Assembly (NCBI RefSeq): GCF_000632715.1
Contig: NZ_BAWO01000022.1
Coordinates: 1-64,000 of the forward strand
Source: Parageobacillus caldoxylosilyticus NBRC 107762
GTDB lineage: Bacteria; Bacillota; Bacilli; Bacillales; Anoxybacillaceae
DNA: 64,000 nucleotides
Reading direction: 5' to 3'
A program made the translations under genes and the position numbers. A model generated the notes under the pieces. That model saw only the letters and a program-made list of their open reading frames with translations, was not told the DNA's origin and did not search any database. Shown here piece by piece: positions 16,413 to 25,073 of this stretch; position 1 is the stretch's first letter, and every line of letters begins with the position of its first letter.

Positions 16413-17837
16413 GTGAGTGACGAAAAACGTACGGTAGTGATTATCGGAGGGGGCATTACAGGCATTGCTGCTGCTTATTATTTGCAAAAAACGGTGAAAG
16501 AGCAGCAGCTTCCGATAGAATGCAAACTGATTGAGGCGACGCATCGCTTAGGCGGAAAAGTGCAAACGGTGATCCGTGATGGTTTTGTTATTGAGCGTGG
16601 CCCCGATTCCTTTTTGGCGCGAAAAACAAGCGTTTCCCGACTTGTACATGAGGTCGGTCTAGAAGACGAAATCGTCCATAATGCGACGGGAAAATCATAC
16701 ATTTTAGCAAACGGCAAATTATATCCGATACCGGGCGGTTCCGTCATGGGAATTCCAACCCGGATCGGTCCATTTATTACGACGAGACTGTTCTCGCCGC
16801 TAGGGAAACTGCGTGCCGCCTTCGATTTTATTTTGCCGCCAACGAAAGCGGAAGGAGATTTATCGTTAGGCCAATTTTTCCGCCGTCGTCTTGGCGATGA
16901 AGTCGTGGATAATTTAATCGAGCCGTTGCTGTCCGGCATTTATGCCGGTGATATTGACCAAATGAGCTTAATGTCGACATTTCCGCAGTTCTTTCAAGTA
17001 GAGCAGCAGCATGGCAGCCTGGTGCTCGGTGCGAAACGAACTACCCCAAAAGCGCAAAAAGAGCGGAAAGGTGCGTTTCAAACGTTAAAAACCGGATTGC
17101 AATCATTGGTGGACGAAGTAGAGAAACGGTTGGAACCAGGCAGTGTGGCAAAAGGAGTGCGGGTAGAACAGGTGAAGCGGGACGGAGCGGAATACCGGCT
17201 GCGTTTAAGCACTGGCGAGGAATGGAAAGCGGACAGCGTCATCGTTGCAATACCGCATTCATTTGTGCCAGAAATATTTGCTGATTACTCCTTTTTTGCG
17301 CCATTCCGGTCGGTGCCATCCACATCGGTGGCGACCGTCGCGCTCGCCTTTTCGGAAAACGTCATTAAACAAGATATTGATGGAACAGGCTTTGTCGTTT
17401 CCCGCCGCAACGATTATACGATTACCGCCTGCACGTGGACGCATAAAAAATGGCCGCATACCGCACCGCCAGGGAAAGCGTTGCTGCGCTGTTATGTCGG
17501 CCGTCCGGGCGATGAGGAAATCGTCGAGCAATCCGATGATGAAATTATACGCGTTGTGATGGATGATTTAAATAAAGTTATGCGCATTAGCGGGCATCCG
17601 GAGTTTTTTGTCATTTCCCGCTGGAAACATGCGATGCCGCAGTATACGGTCGGCCATAAAGAACGGCTGGCGAAAATAAAAGAACAGATGGCTGCAGAAC
17701 TTCCTGGCGTGTTTTTAGCGGGAAGCTCCTACGAAGGATTAGGGTTGCCGGACTGCATCAATCAAGGAGAAAAAGCCGTTCAAGACGTGCTGGATTATTT
17801 GCGCATCGATAAGAAAAAATTTGCCGAGGTTAACTAA
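16413..17837 (+). CDS. hemY: Coproporphyrinogen III oxidase (HemY/CgoX)
   Basis: HemY (474 residues) is an FAD enzyme that oxidises coproporphyrinogen III to coproporphyrin III, the substrate of HemH. The N-terminal dinucleotide fold VVIIGGGITGIAAAYYL and the flavin motif THRLGGKVQTV are clear, and the C-terminal LAGSSYEGLGLPDCINQGEKA closes the FAD site. The start is GTG at 16413 with GAAGG upstream; there is no better ATG. It is the last gene of the hem operon, and its stop codon is in the terminator loop. The final decarboxylase HemQ is not in the window. Confidence 0.94.
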   Translation: MSDEKRTVVIIGGGITGIAAAYYLQKTVKEQQLPIECKLIEATHRLGGKVQTVIRDGFVIERGPDSFLARKTSVSRLVHEVGLEDEIVHNATGKSYILANGKLYPIPGGSVMGIPTRIGPFITTRLFSPLGKLRAAFDFILPPTKAEGDLSLGQFFRRRLGDEVVDNLIEPLLSGIYAGDIDQMSLMSTFPQFFQVEQQHGSLVLGAKRTTPKAQKERKGAFQTLKTGLQSLVDEVEKRLEPGSVAKGVRVEQVKRDGAEYRLRLSTGEEWKADSVIVAIPHSFVPEIFADYSFFAPFRSVPSTSVATVALAFSENVIKQDIDGTGFVVSRRNDYTITACTWTHKKWPHTAPPGKALLRCYVGRPGDEEIVEQSDDEIIRVVMDDLNKVMRISGHPEFFVISRWKHAMPQYTVGHKERLAKIKEQMAAELPGVFLAGSSYEGLGLPDCINQGEKAVQDVLDYLRIDKKKFAEVN

Positions 17838-17863
17838 AAATAGCGTTAACCTCTTTCTTTTTT
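17826..17863 (+). terminator. Terminator of hemEHY
   Basis: GAGGTTAAC and GTTAACCTC form a perfect 9-bp stem with the hemY stop in the loop, followed by TTTCTTTTTT. Confidence 0.9.
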
Positions 17864-17873
17864 ACGGCTCATA

Positions 17874-17915
17874 TGCTAGAATTAATACGAAATGACCAAA
17901 TCGTCCATTTAGTCA
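17874..17915 (+). promoter_or_regulatory. yhgD promoter and 23-bp operator
   Basis: TGCTAGAAT (17874-17882) is an extended -10. Ten bp later a 23-bp dyad, TGACC (17893-17897) to AGTCA (17911-17915), covers the transcription start. The same TGACC-13 bp-(G/A)GTCA layout recurs before yhgE, so it is probably the binding site of YhgD. Confidence 0.65.
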
Positions 17916-17935
17916 ATTTCCGAAGGATGAGGAAG

Positions 17936-18508
17936 ATGACAATCGATCGAAAACGGCAAATTATCGAAGCGGCGGCACAATCGTTTTCCCAGTTTGGCTA
18001 CAAGGCGACAACGATGGAACAGATCGCCAAGCTCGCCAATGTTGGGAAAGGAACGATTTACACGTTTTTTAAAAACAAGGAAGATTTGTTGGATGAAATT
18101 ATTTCTTCGTTGATTGTTGAAATAAAAGAATCGGCGAAGCAGGCGATGGATCCTCATCTTCCTTTTTCGGAAAACGTCCACCGCGCTTTATACCGCATTT
18201 TGGAGTTTCGCCAGCAGCACCAATTAACAGCCAAGCTGCTGCAAGAAGTGCGGAGCATTGGGACGTCCGCAGTCCAAGAAGTGTTGAAAAAACTAGACCG
18301 GGCGATTATTGACTTTATTCGTGAAAAAATCGATATAGCGATCCGCAAGGGCGAAATCCGTCCATGCGATTCGGAAATTACCGCGTTTTTAATGTTAAAA
18401 GCGTATATCGCCCTGATTGTCGACTGGGAAAAAGATCATGAGCCGCTGTCAAAGGAAAAAATCGCGGAATTATTTGAACTTTATTTTCTGAAAGGATTGT
18501 CCAATTAG
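17936..18508 (+). CDS. yhgD: TetR-family regulator YhgD
   Basis: This 190-residue TetR-type repressor has an N-terminal helix-turn-helix (IIEAAAQSFSQFGYKATTMEQIAKLANVGKGTIYTFFKNKEDLL) and a helical C-terminal ligand/dimer domain. It matches B. subtilis YhgD, next to yhgE. The ATG at 17936 follows GGATGAGG, and another ATG at 17927 is in frame; the choice is uncertain by three codons. A 23-bp dyad lies over its own promoter and a matching one lies before yhgE, so self-repression and control of yhgE are inferred. The ligand is unknown. Confidence 0.88.
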   Translation: MTIDRKRQIIEAAAQSFSQFGYKATTMEQIAKLANVGKGTIYTFFKNKEDLLDEIISSLIVEIKESAKQAMDPHLPFSENVHRALYRILEFRQQHQLTAKLLQEVRSIGTSAVQEVLKKLDRAIIDFIREKIDIAIRKGEIRPCDSEITAFLMLKAYIALIVDWEKDHEPLSKEKIAELFELYFLKGLSN

Positions 18509-18526
18509 ATAATCCTTCTCTTTTTT
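18492..18526 (+). terminator. Terminator of yhgD
   Basis: AAGGATT pairs with AATCCTT, followed by CTCTTTTTT; the yhgD stop is in the loop. It separates yhgD and yhgE transcripts at least in part. Confidence 0.7.
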
Positions 18527-18534
18527 ATCAAAAA

Positions 18535-18557
18535 TGACCGAATGGACAAAATGGTCA
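18535..18557 (+). promoter_or_regulatory. 23-bp operator before yhgE
   Basis: TGACC (18535-18539) and GGTCA (18553-18557) bracket 13 bp, the same arm sequence and spacing as the yhgD site. It sits 10 bp before the AAAGGAGG ribosome binding site, over a likely -10 (CAAAAT, 18547-18552). Probable YhgD operator. Confidence 0.65.
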
Positions 18558-18578
18558 TTTGTACAAAGGAGGAGAACA

Positions 18579-20981
18579 ATGAGGGGCATTTCGTTATTAT
18601 GGCAAGAAGTACAGGCTATCGTCCGCAATCGAAAAATGCTCATTCCTATCATCGCCATTTTGTTCATCCCGCTCTTATACAGCGGCATGTTTCTATGGGC
18701 ATTTTGGGATCCATACGGTCATTTGGACCGATTGCCAGTGGCCGTTGTCAACAATGACAAGGGTGCAGAATTCAATGGTAAAACACTAAAACTTGGAGAC
18801 GAGTTAGTGAACAATTTAAAAACAAATAAAAAATTCGGCTGGCGGTTTGTGTCCGAGAAAGAAGCAAAAAAAGGCTTGAACGACCAAAAATATTACATGG
18901 CAGTCATCATACCGGAAAACTTCTCCGAAAATGCAACGACATTGCAAGACAAACAGCCGAAACCGATGAAGCTTATTTATATGCCAAACGAAGGATTTAA
19001 CTTTTTAGCAGCGCAAATTGGCGATTCAGCGATAGAAAAAATTAAAGAAGAAGTCGCTAAAAACGTTACGAAAACATATGCAGAAACAATGTTGGACAGC
19101 ATGAAAGCAATGGCGAAAGGGATCGAGCAAGCGAGCGGTGGCGCCAATCAGCTGCATGATGGCGTGAAGCAGGCAAAAGACGGGGGAGCAGCGCTGCAAA
19201 TCGGTCTTCACTCTGCCAAAGACGGGAGCAGTAAATTAAAGGAAGGTGTGCATACAGCGAAAAACGGCGCTGCAGAACTATATAAAAACTTAAAACTGCT
19301 TGCAGAAAATTCGCTGACGTTTGAAAACGGGCTGCAATCGGCGAGCGCCGGCGCCGATCGGCTTAACGCCGGGCTTCAGCAATTGCAAGGCGGATTTGCG
19401 AAAATGCAAGACGGCCATTCGCGATTGCTGGCGGGAGCGAAACAAGTCGAAACGGGAGCGCAACAGTTATCCAGCGGTTTACATCAATCGCTGAATGGAA
19501 TGAAACAAATGAAAGAAAAAATGCCGCAATTAACGGATGGGTCACAGAAATTACATGAAGGAGCCGCCCAGCTTGCATCGTCCATGGAACAATGGAAGCA
19601 AGGAGCGGATCAAACAAAAGCAGGAGCAGCGCAAGTAAGCCAAGGGCTAGAAGAAGCAGTGGCACAACTAGATGGGTTGATCTCCAAAACGACAGACCCG
19701 AAAGAAAAAGCGTTATTGCAAACGGTGAAACAGAATTTGCTGCCGCTTGTGGAAGGTAGCAAGCAAGTTGCCGGTGGAATAAATGAACTTACCAATAGCG
19801 CCATTGCATTAAAAACTGGCGCGGACCGGCTTGCCGATGGGGCCGCTGGGCTTCATCAGGGACAGCTGGCGTTGAATGCGGGAGTAGGAAAACTTTTGGC
19901 CGGCCAGCAGCAATTGGCAAGCGGCGTCGATGCGCTTGTGGCCGGACAGGCAAAAGTAGTGCAAGGATTGACGACGTTTGGTGAAAAATTAGCGGAAGGA
20001 AAAACAGGGGTAGATCAGCTTGCCGCTGGAAGCAGCGAATTGTCGTCCGGCCTGCATCAGCTTGCGCAGGGGTCCGGGAAATTGACAGATGGCACGAATC
20101 AGCTTGCCGCTGGCTCGGGACAGCTGGCAAGCGGCATGACTGAACTCGACAACGGCGCTTCAGCCTTGTCGGCAGGAATCGATAAACTGTCCAACGGTTC
20201 CGACCAACTGGTGAACGGCATGAACAAGTTGGACCATGGTTCGAAGGAATTGGCTGACAAGTTAAAAGACGGTGCGAAAAAAGCGAACAGTGTAAAAGCT
20301 AATGATGATGTATATAACATGTTTGCCGATCCGGTGAAAAAAGAAAAGGAAAAAATCCATCATGTGCCAAACTATGGAACAGGCATTACGCCATATTTCC
20401 TATCTTTAGGATTGTATGTCGGCGCGCTTTTTTTATCGATCGTATTTCCGTTGCGAGAACCGGCCACTGTGCCAAAATCGGGAATCAGCTGGTTTTTCAG
20501 CAAGTTCGGCATTTTAGTCGTCATCGGCATCCTTCAGTCGCTGTTAGCGGATGCGGTATTGCTTGGTGCGCTCGGTATCCATGTACAAAGCGTTGCCAAA
20601 TTTATTCTATTTACGATCATCACAAGCATTACGTTTATTTCTATAGTCCAACTCCTTGTGACATTGCTTGGTGATCCGGGACGATTGATTGCGGTTGTGA
20701 TCCTGATTTTGCAACTGACAACAAGCGCAGGCACGTTCCCGCTTGAACTCATTCCGAAAACGCTGCAGCATTTTAACGATTGGCTGCCGATGACGTACTC
20801 CATACTCGGATTTAAAGCGGTCATCTCTACTGGCGATTTCGCCTTTATGTGGCGCAATGCAGCGATTTTGGCTTTATTTATCGCCATTTCTGTCATCGGA
20901 ACGATGGTATACTTTACCGTTCAGCATCAACGCCAGTTTTATGCCTTGTCACAGAACAGAACGGAAGCTCCTGAAGCTTAA
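18579..20981 (+). CDS. yhgE: Large membrane protein YhgE (Pip family)
   Basis: YhgE (800 residues) belongs to the phage-infection-protein/ABC-2-like family. One N-terminal helix (MLIPIIAILFIPLLYSGMF) and about five C-terminal helices (from YFLSLGLYVGALFLSIVF) frame an extracellular region of nearly 600 residues. That region carries many degenerate repeats of the form GA..L..G...L..G (for example GSSELSSGLHQLAQGSGKLTDG), predicted helical and probably forming a long stalk. The ATG at 18579 follows AAAGGAGGA; the open frame runs further back only through the operator. Relatives act as phage receptors or in type VII secretion; the role here is unknown. YhgD likely controls it. Confidence 0.88.
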   Translation: MRGISLLWQEVQAIVRNRKMLIPIIAILFIPLLYSGMFLWAFWDPYGHLDRLPVAVVNNDKGAEFNGKTLKLGDELVNNLKTNKKFGWRFVSEKEAKKGLNDQKYYMAVIIPENFSENATTLQDKQPKPMKLIYMPNEGFNFLAAQIGDSAIEKIKEEVAKNVTKTYAETMLDSMKAMAKGIEQASGGANQLHDGVKQAKDGGAALQIGLHSAKDGSSKLKEGVHTAKNGAAELYKNLKLLAENSLTFENGLQSASAGADRLNAGLQQLQGGFAKMQDGHSRLLAGAKQVETGAQQLSSGLHQSLNGMKQMKEKMPQLTDGSQKLHEGAAQLASSMEQWKQGADQTKAGAAQVSQGLEEAVAQLDGLISKTTDPKEKALLQTVKQNLLPLVEGSKQVAGGINELTNSAIALKTGADRLADGAAGLHQGQLALNAGVGKLLAGQQQLASGVDALVAGQAKVVQGLTTFGEKLAEGKTGVDQLAAGSSELSSGLHQLAQGSGKLTDGTNQLAAGSGQLASGMTELDNGASALSAGIDKLSNGSDQLVNGMNKLDHGSKELADKLKDGAKKANSVKANDDVYNMFADPVKKEKEKIHHVPNYGTGITPYFLSLGLYVGALFLSIVFPLREPATVPKSGISWFFSKFGILVVIGILQSLLADAVLLGALGIHVQSVAKFILFTIITSITFISIVQLLVTLLGDPGRLIAVVILILQLTTSAGTFPLELIPKTLQHFNDWLPMTYSILGFKAVISTGDFAFMWRNAAILALFIAISVIGTMVYFTVQHQRQFYALSQNRTEAPEA

Positions 20982-21000
20982 TGCTTTAGGAGCCTTTTTT
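20966..21000 (+). terminator. Terminator of yhgE
   Basis: GCTCCTGAAGC pairs with GCTTTAGGAGC (one G-U) around TTAAT and is followed by CTTTTTT. It includes the yhgE stop. Confidence 0.88.
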
Positions 21001-21002
21001 GC

Positions 21003-21043
21003 AAAAAAAAATAAAGATGCCTCTTTGGTTAGAAGCATCTTTT
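21003..21043 (-). terminator. Minus-strand terminator of yhfH
   Basis: On the minus strand AAAGATGC/GCATCTTT form a stem with TTTATTTTTTTTT after it. It ends the transcript that carries yhfH. The 100 bp between it and yhfH hold an open but unsupported frame. Confidence 0.7.
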
Positions 21044-21149
21044 CAAGCAGCTGGCAGAAAGAATAATCTTCCTGCAGTTGGGGATCGATATGTTGGAAGT
21101 ACAGTTTATTGGCATCCGTGACGAAAGGGTTGATGACAGCTTTCATTAT

Positions 21150-21287
21150 TTATTGATGGCAAGTGACATTAAGACAATCAGGGCATGTGTTTCCATAGCA
21201 CTCATGTTGCTCTTCAATTTCTTTACCGCATTGCACACATTTTTTTGGTGGTAGATTTTTGAAAAATTCTAACACTTTCACCAACAT
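21150..21287 (-). CDS. yhfH: YhfH-family zinc-finger peptide
   Basis: This 45-residue peptide carries two pairs of cysteines, CVQC and CPDC, plus one extra Cys and two His (EQHECYG, TCHQ), so it should bind one zinc ion. It matches B. subtilis YhfH in size, motif and place beside yhfI. GGAGGCGATC precedes the ATG. A strong extended -10 (TGTTATAAT) lies 35 bp upstream on the minus strand, and a terminator lies about 110 bp past the stop. It is divergent from yhfI. The function of the family is unknown. Confidence 0.85.
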   Translation of the reverse strand: MLVKVLEFFKNLPPKKCVQCGKEIEEQHECYGNTCPDCLNVTCHQ

Positions 21288-21322
21288 TTTGATCGCCTCC
21301 GTTGTTTTGTTACTTGTATTGT

Positions 21323-21331
21323 ATTATAACA
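21323..21331 (-). promoter_or_regulatory. Promoter of yhfH
   Basis: On the minus strand TGTTATAAT is a perfect extended -10; an imperfect TTATTG lies 16 bp before it. The intergenic stretch to yhfI is about 100 bp, so both genes start here. Confidence 0.65.
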
Positions 21332-21437
21332 GAAAACACTTTGTCAATAACTGTTTTAAAACAAATTTCAACAAAGATGCAAAACGAATGAAATTGGTGT
21401 ATGATGGGAAAAGAGGAATACATAAAGGAGGAGAGGT

Positions 21438-22181
21438 ATGAAAGTTACCGTCATCGGCTATTGGGGAGGATTTCCGGCAGCCAATGAAGCAACATCCGGT
21501 TATTTGTTTGAACACGACGATTTTCGGTTGCTCGTTGACTGTGGAAGCGGCGTCTTGTCCAAACTGCAAAATTACGTGCCGGTAGAAAAACTGGATGCCG
21601 TCGTCGTCTCTCACTATCATCATGATCATGTTGCCGATATCGGCCCGTTGCAATATGGGCGCCTCATTAAGAAAAATCTCGGCATGGATTTGCCTGTGCT
21701 GCCGATTTACGGCCATCCATATGATCAAGGAGAATTTGCCCGTTTAACACACGAAGGGATAACGAAAGGAATCGCTTATCATCCGGAAGAGCCGCTTCAA
21801 GTGGGACCGTTTCATATCACGTTTATGAAAACCGTGCACCCGGTGACTTGTTATGCGATGCGGATTACAGCAGGAGAAGAAACGGTCGTGTATACAGCGG
21901 ACTCCAGCTATTTGCCGGAATTTGCGCCGTTTGCAAAAAATGCTGATTTGCTTATTTGCGAATGCAACTTTTACGCCGGACAAAACGCCGCACCCGCTGG
22001 CCATATGACAAGCGAGGAGGCGGCCTCCATTGCCTGCGATGCCGGTGTAGCGGAACTGTGGCTCACTCATTTGCCGCATTTTGGCGATCATGCGCAGCTT
22101 GTCGAAGAAGCCAGACAGCAATTTTCTGGAAAAATACAGCTGGCGAAAACAGGTCTTGTGTGGGAACACGAATTGAGTTGA
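21438..22181 (+). CDS. yhfI: Metallo-beta-lactamase-fold hydrolase YhfI
   Basis: This 247-residue soluble enzyme has a metallo-beta-lactamase fold. The metal motif is SHYHHDHVAD (about 56-65), with further ligands in HPVTCYAMRI (His), VYTADSS (Asp) and the final LTHLPHFGDH. It resembles RNase Z-like and phosphodiesterase-type MBL proteins and matches B. subtilis YhfI. No substrate is known. AAAGGAGGAGAGG precedes the ATG. In B. subtilis lplJ and yhfK lie between yhfI and lcfB; both are missing here, and lcfB follows at once. Confidence 0.85.
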   Translation: MKVTVIGYWGGFPAANEATSGYLFEHDDFRLLVDCGSGVLSKLQNYVPVEKLDAVVVSHYHHDHVADIGPLQYGRLIKKNLGMDLPVLPIYGHPYDQGEFARLTHEGITKGIAYHPEEPLQVGPFHITFMKTVHPVTCYAMRITAGEETVVYTADSSYLPEFAPFAKNADLLICECNFYAGQNAAPAGHMTSEEAASIACDAGVAELWLTHLPHFGDHAQLVEEARQQFSGKIQLAKTGLVWEHELS

Positions 22182-22224
22182 CAATTCTATTCTCGGTTTA
22201 ACGATGCCATTTGGAGCTTTTGCA

Positions 22225-22262
22225 GGAGAGCAAGCTTTTTCTTGCTCTCCCTTTTTATTTTT
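22225..22262 (+). terminator. Terminator of yhfI
   Basis: GGAGAGCAAG pairs perfectly with CTTGCTCTCC around CTTTTT, followed by CTTTTTATTTTTTT. Confidence 0.92.
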
Positions 22263-22301
22263 TTTATAATTAGTCTAGTTAGAATTTTTTTAATTATAAA
22301 A

Positions 22302-22319
22302 TGAATGATAATTCATTCA
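22302..22319 (+). promoter_or_regulatory. FadR operator of lcfB
   Basis: TGAATGA and TCATTCA flank a 4-bp centre, giving an 18-bp dyad that matches the arms of the Bacillus FadR site. It directly follows a TATAAA -10 (22295-22300), over the transcription start. FadR, released by long-chain acyl-CoA, should repress lcfB; fadR itself is elsewhere. Confidence 0.8.
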
Positions 22320-22341
22320 TTATTTTGGGGGAGGGCGATTT

Positions 22342-23886
22342 ATGAATTTATCGTCACGATTGGCAGAAGTAGCACAGAAGCTGTCTGACAAACCAGCGTA
22401 TGTATTTGAAGGGGAACGCAGTACATACGGGGAACTGAATGCCGCCATTTCTAAATTCGCCAGCGGATTATATAACATGGGGATCCGCCAAGGCGACCAT
22501 ATTGCGCTGCTGCTTGGAAATTCGCCGCAGTTCGTCATCAGTTTTTACGGAGCGTTGCGGTTGGGGGCGACGGTCATTCCGATCAATCCGATTTATACGC
22601 CGGATGAAATCGGATATATTTTACTGAATGGGGATGTTAAAGCGGTCATCGCGCTCGACTTGCTCGTTCCGCTGTTCGCCCAAGCGCAAGAACGCCTGCC
22701 GCTTCTCAAACATGTGATCATTTGCAGGACGCCACAAGGAAAGGAAAAAGGGATTTCGTTGCCGGAACAAATGAAATCGTTTACAGACATCCTGCAATCC
22801 GGCGATGTGCATTTTCAAGGTCCGGAGCTGCAAGATGACGATGTCGCCGTGATTTTGTACACGTCGGGAACGACCGGAAAGCCAAAAGGAGCGATGCTGA
22901 CGCATAAAAATTTATATAGCAATGCCCAGGATATTGCCAATTACTTAAAAATTAATGAAAACGACCGCGTGATTGCGACTTTGCCGATGTTCCATGTATT
23001 TTGTTTGACGGTGGCCTTGAATGCGCCGCTGATGAACGGCGGAACCGTCCTCATCGTTCCAAAATTTAGTCCGGCGAAAATTTTTCAAATTGCCCGCGAA
23101 CAACAAGCGACCATTTTTGTCGGCGTGCCGACAATGTATAATTTTCTATATCAATATCAGGGAGGAAGCGCGGAAGATTTCCGCACATTGCGCCTCTGCA
23201 TTTCCGGCGGCTCATCGATGCCGGTCGCGCTGTTAAAAAATTTCGAGCAAAAATTCAAAGTCATTGTCTCGGAAGGCTACGGCCTATCGGAAGCATCGCC
23301 GGTTGCATGCTTTAACCCGCTCGATCGTCCGCGCAAACCAGGTTCGATTGGGACAAGTATTATGAACGTGGAAAGCAAAGTGGTCAACGAATTTGGCGAG
23401 GAAGTGCCGGTAGGGGAAGTCGGCGAACTGGTTGTCCGTGGTCCAAACGTGATGAAAGGCTACTATAAAATGCCGGAAGAAACTGCCAATGCGCTCCGCG
23501 ACGGCTGGCTCCACACCGGGGATTTAGCGAGAATGGATGAGGAAGGATATTTTTATATTGTTGATCGCAAAAAAGAAATGATTATTGTCGGTGGCTATAA
23601 CGTTTATCCGCGGGAAGTAGAAGAAGTGCTGTACAGCCATCCGGATGTGGTCGAAGCAGCGGTCGTTGGCGTGCCGGATCCCGATTACGGCGAAGCGGTA
23701 AAAGGGTTTGTCGTTTCGAAAAACCCGCAATTAACGGAAACGGCATTGATCGGGTATTGCCATCAGCATCTTGCCAAATATAAAGTTCCTAGTTCAATCG
23801 AGTTTTTAGACGAGCTTCCGAAAAATGCGACTGGAAAAATTTTGCGACGCGTTCTAAAAGAACGGTTAATTTCATCCCATTCGTGA
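22342..23886 (+). CDS. lcfB: Long-chain acyl-CoA synthetase LcfB
   Basis: LcfB (514 residues) activates long-chain fatty acids with ATP and CoA for beta-oxidation or lipid synthesis. The AMP-binding loop is [19 protein letters not shown], the second motif [12 protein letters not shown], and the C-terminal hinge [23 protein letters not shown] leads to the catalytic Lys in [20 protein letters not shown] precedes the ATG. A FadR dyad overlaps the promoter, as for the B. subtilis gene. A second, frameshifted AMP-binding ligase lies at 49.8-51.4 kb. Confidence 0.94.
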   Translation: MNLSSRLAEVAQKLSDKPAYVFEGERSTYGELNAAISKFASGLYNMGIRQGDHIALLLGNSPQFVISFYGALRLGATVIPINPIYTPDEIGYILLNGDVKAVIALDLLVPLFAQAQERLPLLKHVIICRTPQGKEKGISLPEQMKSFTDILQSGDVHFQGPELQDDDVAVILYTSGTTGKPKGAMLTHKNLYSNAQDIANYLKINENDRVIATLPMFHVFCLTVALNAPLMNGGTVLIVPKFSPAKIFQIAREQQATIFVGVPTMYNFLYQYQGGSAEDFRTLRLCISGGSSMPVALLKNFEQKFKVIVSEGYGLSEASPVACFNPLDRPRKPGSIGTSIMNVESKVVNEFGEEVPVGEVGELVVRGPNVMKGYYKMPEETANALRDGWLHTGDLARMDEEGYFYIVDRKKEMIIVGGYNVYPREVEEVLYSHPDVVEAAVVGVPDPDYGEAVKGFVVSKNPQLTETALIGYCHQHLAKYKVPSSIEFLDELPKNATGKILRRVLKERLISSHS

Positions 23887-23966
23887 AATTACCGAGTTTT
23901 CAGTACTTTCTTTTTTTTTAAATAATATTATTGAAAATAGAATCATAAATTTATATAATTTAATGC

Positions 23967-23998
23967 ATAAAAGCCAAAAAGTATAAAAGCTAAAAAGC
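23967..23998 (+). repeat. Two 16-bp tandem units
   Basis: ATAAAAGCCAAAAAGT and ATAAAAGCTAAAAAGC follow one another (14 of 16 bases match), then a partial third, AATAAAGC. They lie 23 bp before the start of the substrate-binding gene and 5 bp past a TATAAT-rich stretch, a place where a leader RNA or a regulator could act. Confidence 0.55.
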
Positions 23999-24020
23999 AA
24001 TAAAGCGACAAGGGGATGGG

Positions 24021-25016
24021 ATGATGAAAAAAAGGATTCAGCGTTTGGCGATGTTATGCTCGGCAAGCTTTTTGCTTCTGAGTGGCTGCGGAGCAAAAGA
24101 AACGAGTGAAAACAAAGGGAGAGCAGAAAAGAAAACGTACCATATCGGCGTGACGCAAATCGTTGAGCATCCTTCGCTGGATGCGGCTTTCAAAGGTTTT
24201 AAACAAGCGCTGAAAGACAAAGGGTTGTCCGTTTCCTATGATGTGCAAATCGCGCAGGGAGACATGAATAACAATCAGACGATTGCGAATAACTTCGTAT
24301 CGGATGGCGTGGATTTAATTTTTGCCAATTCAACGCCAAGTGCCCAAGCCGCACTCAATGCAACGAAAGATATTCCGATCGTGTTCACTTCGGTTACCGA
24401 TCCAATCGGAGCACAGCTCGTGCAATCGATGGAAAAGCCGGGCGGCAATGTAACGGGGACGACCGATACGCATCCGGATGCGATTCCAAAAACGGTGCAA
24501 TTCATCGATAAGTATATAAACGGCAATCGCATTGGCATGGTTTATAACGCTGGGGAGCAAAACTCCGTCGCTCAAGTTGATGTCGTCAAAAAAGCGATCA
24601 AAGGCACGGATTTGCAAATTGTTCCCGTTTCTGTATCGACGTCTGCGGAAGTAAAACAGGCAGCCGAATCGCTTGTCGGAAAAGTAGACTGTATTTATAT
24701 CATTACCGATAATACGGTTGTCTCTGCGCTCGAGTCGATCATTCAAGTGGCGAGCGATCACGATATTCCATTGTTTGTTGGCGAATTGGATTCGGTGAAG
24801 CGCGGCGGCTTTGCCGCTTACGGGTTTGATTATTACGACATTGGCTATCAAGCTGGGGAAATGGCCGTAAAGATTTTAAAAGACGGCAAAAAACCGGCTG
24901 ATTTGCCAGTACAATATCCAAAAAAATTAAAGCTGTTGATTAACAAAAAGGCGGCGAAAGACATGGGCATCGAACTGAACCCGGAATGGGATTCGATTGC
25001 CGAATATACGGAATAA
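24021..25016 (+). CDS. TrpX-type ABC substrate-binding lipoprotein
   Basis: This 331-residue lipoprotein begins with a signal peptide and lipobox LLSGC (Cys23) and then a type I periplasmic-binding fold of the PF04392/TrpX-like group (HIGVTQIVEHPSLDAAFKGFK, SDGVDLIFANSTPSAQAAL, YGFDYYDIGYQAGEMA). In streptococci this class is linked to tryptophan uptake; others have other ligands, so the substrate here is only a guess. AAGGGG is 5 nt before the ATG at 24021 (a second ATG at 24024 also fits). It is the first gene of a three-gene importer: binding protein, permease, ATPase. A perfect hairpin after it probably raises its level over the membrane parts. Confidence 0.85.
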   Translation: MMKKRIQRLAMLCSASFLLLSGCGAKETSENKGRAEKKTYHIGVTQIVEHPSLDAAFKGFKQALKDKGLSVSYDVQIAQGDMNNNQTIANNFVSDGVDLIFANSTPSAQAALNATKDIPIVFTSVTDPIGAQLVQSMEKPGGNVTGTTDTHPDAIPKTVQFIDKYINGNRIGMVYNAGEQNSVAQVDVVKKAIKGTDLQIVPVSVSTSAEVKQAAESLVGKVDCIYIITDNTVVSALESIIQVASDHDIPLFVGELDSVKRGGFAAYGFDYYDIGYQAGEMAVKILKDGKKPADLPVQYPKKLKLLINKKAAKDMGIELNPEWDSIAEYTE

Positions 25017-25018
25017 AC

Positions 25019-25052
25019 ACATATCCCTCCTTGGCATCAAGGAGGGATATGT
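25019..25052 (+). promoter_or_regulatory. Perfect 15-bp intercistronic hairpin
   Basis: ACATATCCCTCCTTG and CAAGGAGGGATATGT pair perfectly around a GCAT loop. Only TTTC follows, so it is a poor terminator but a good RNA stabiliser. It lies between the binding-protein gene and the permease gene, where differential expression is common. Confidence 0.75.
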
Positions 25053-25073
25053 TTCAAAAAGGTGGGGATATGC

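Noticed and set aside
20949-21146. Minus-strand open frame of 65 codons after yhfH
   Set aside because: No ribosome binding site, and it runs through two terminators. It might be a remnant, but nothing supports expression.
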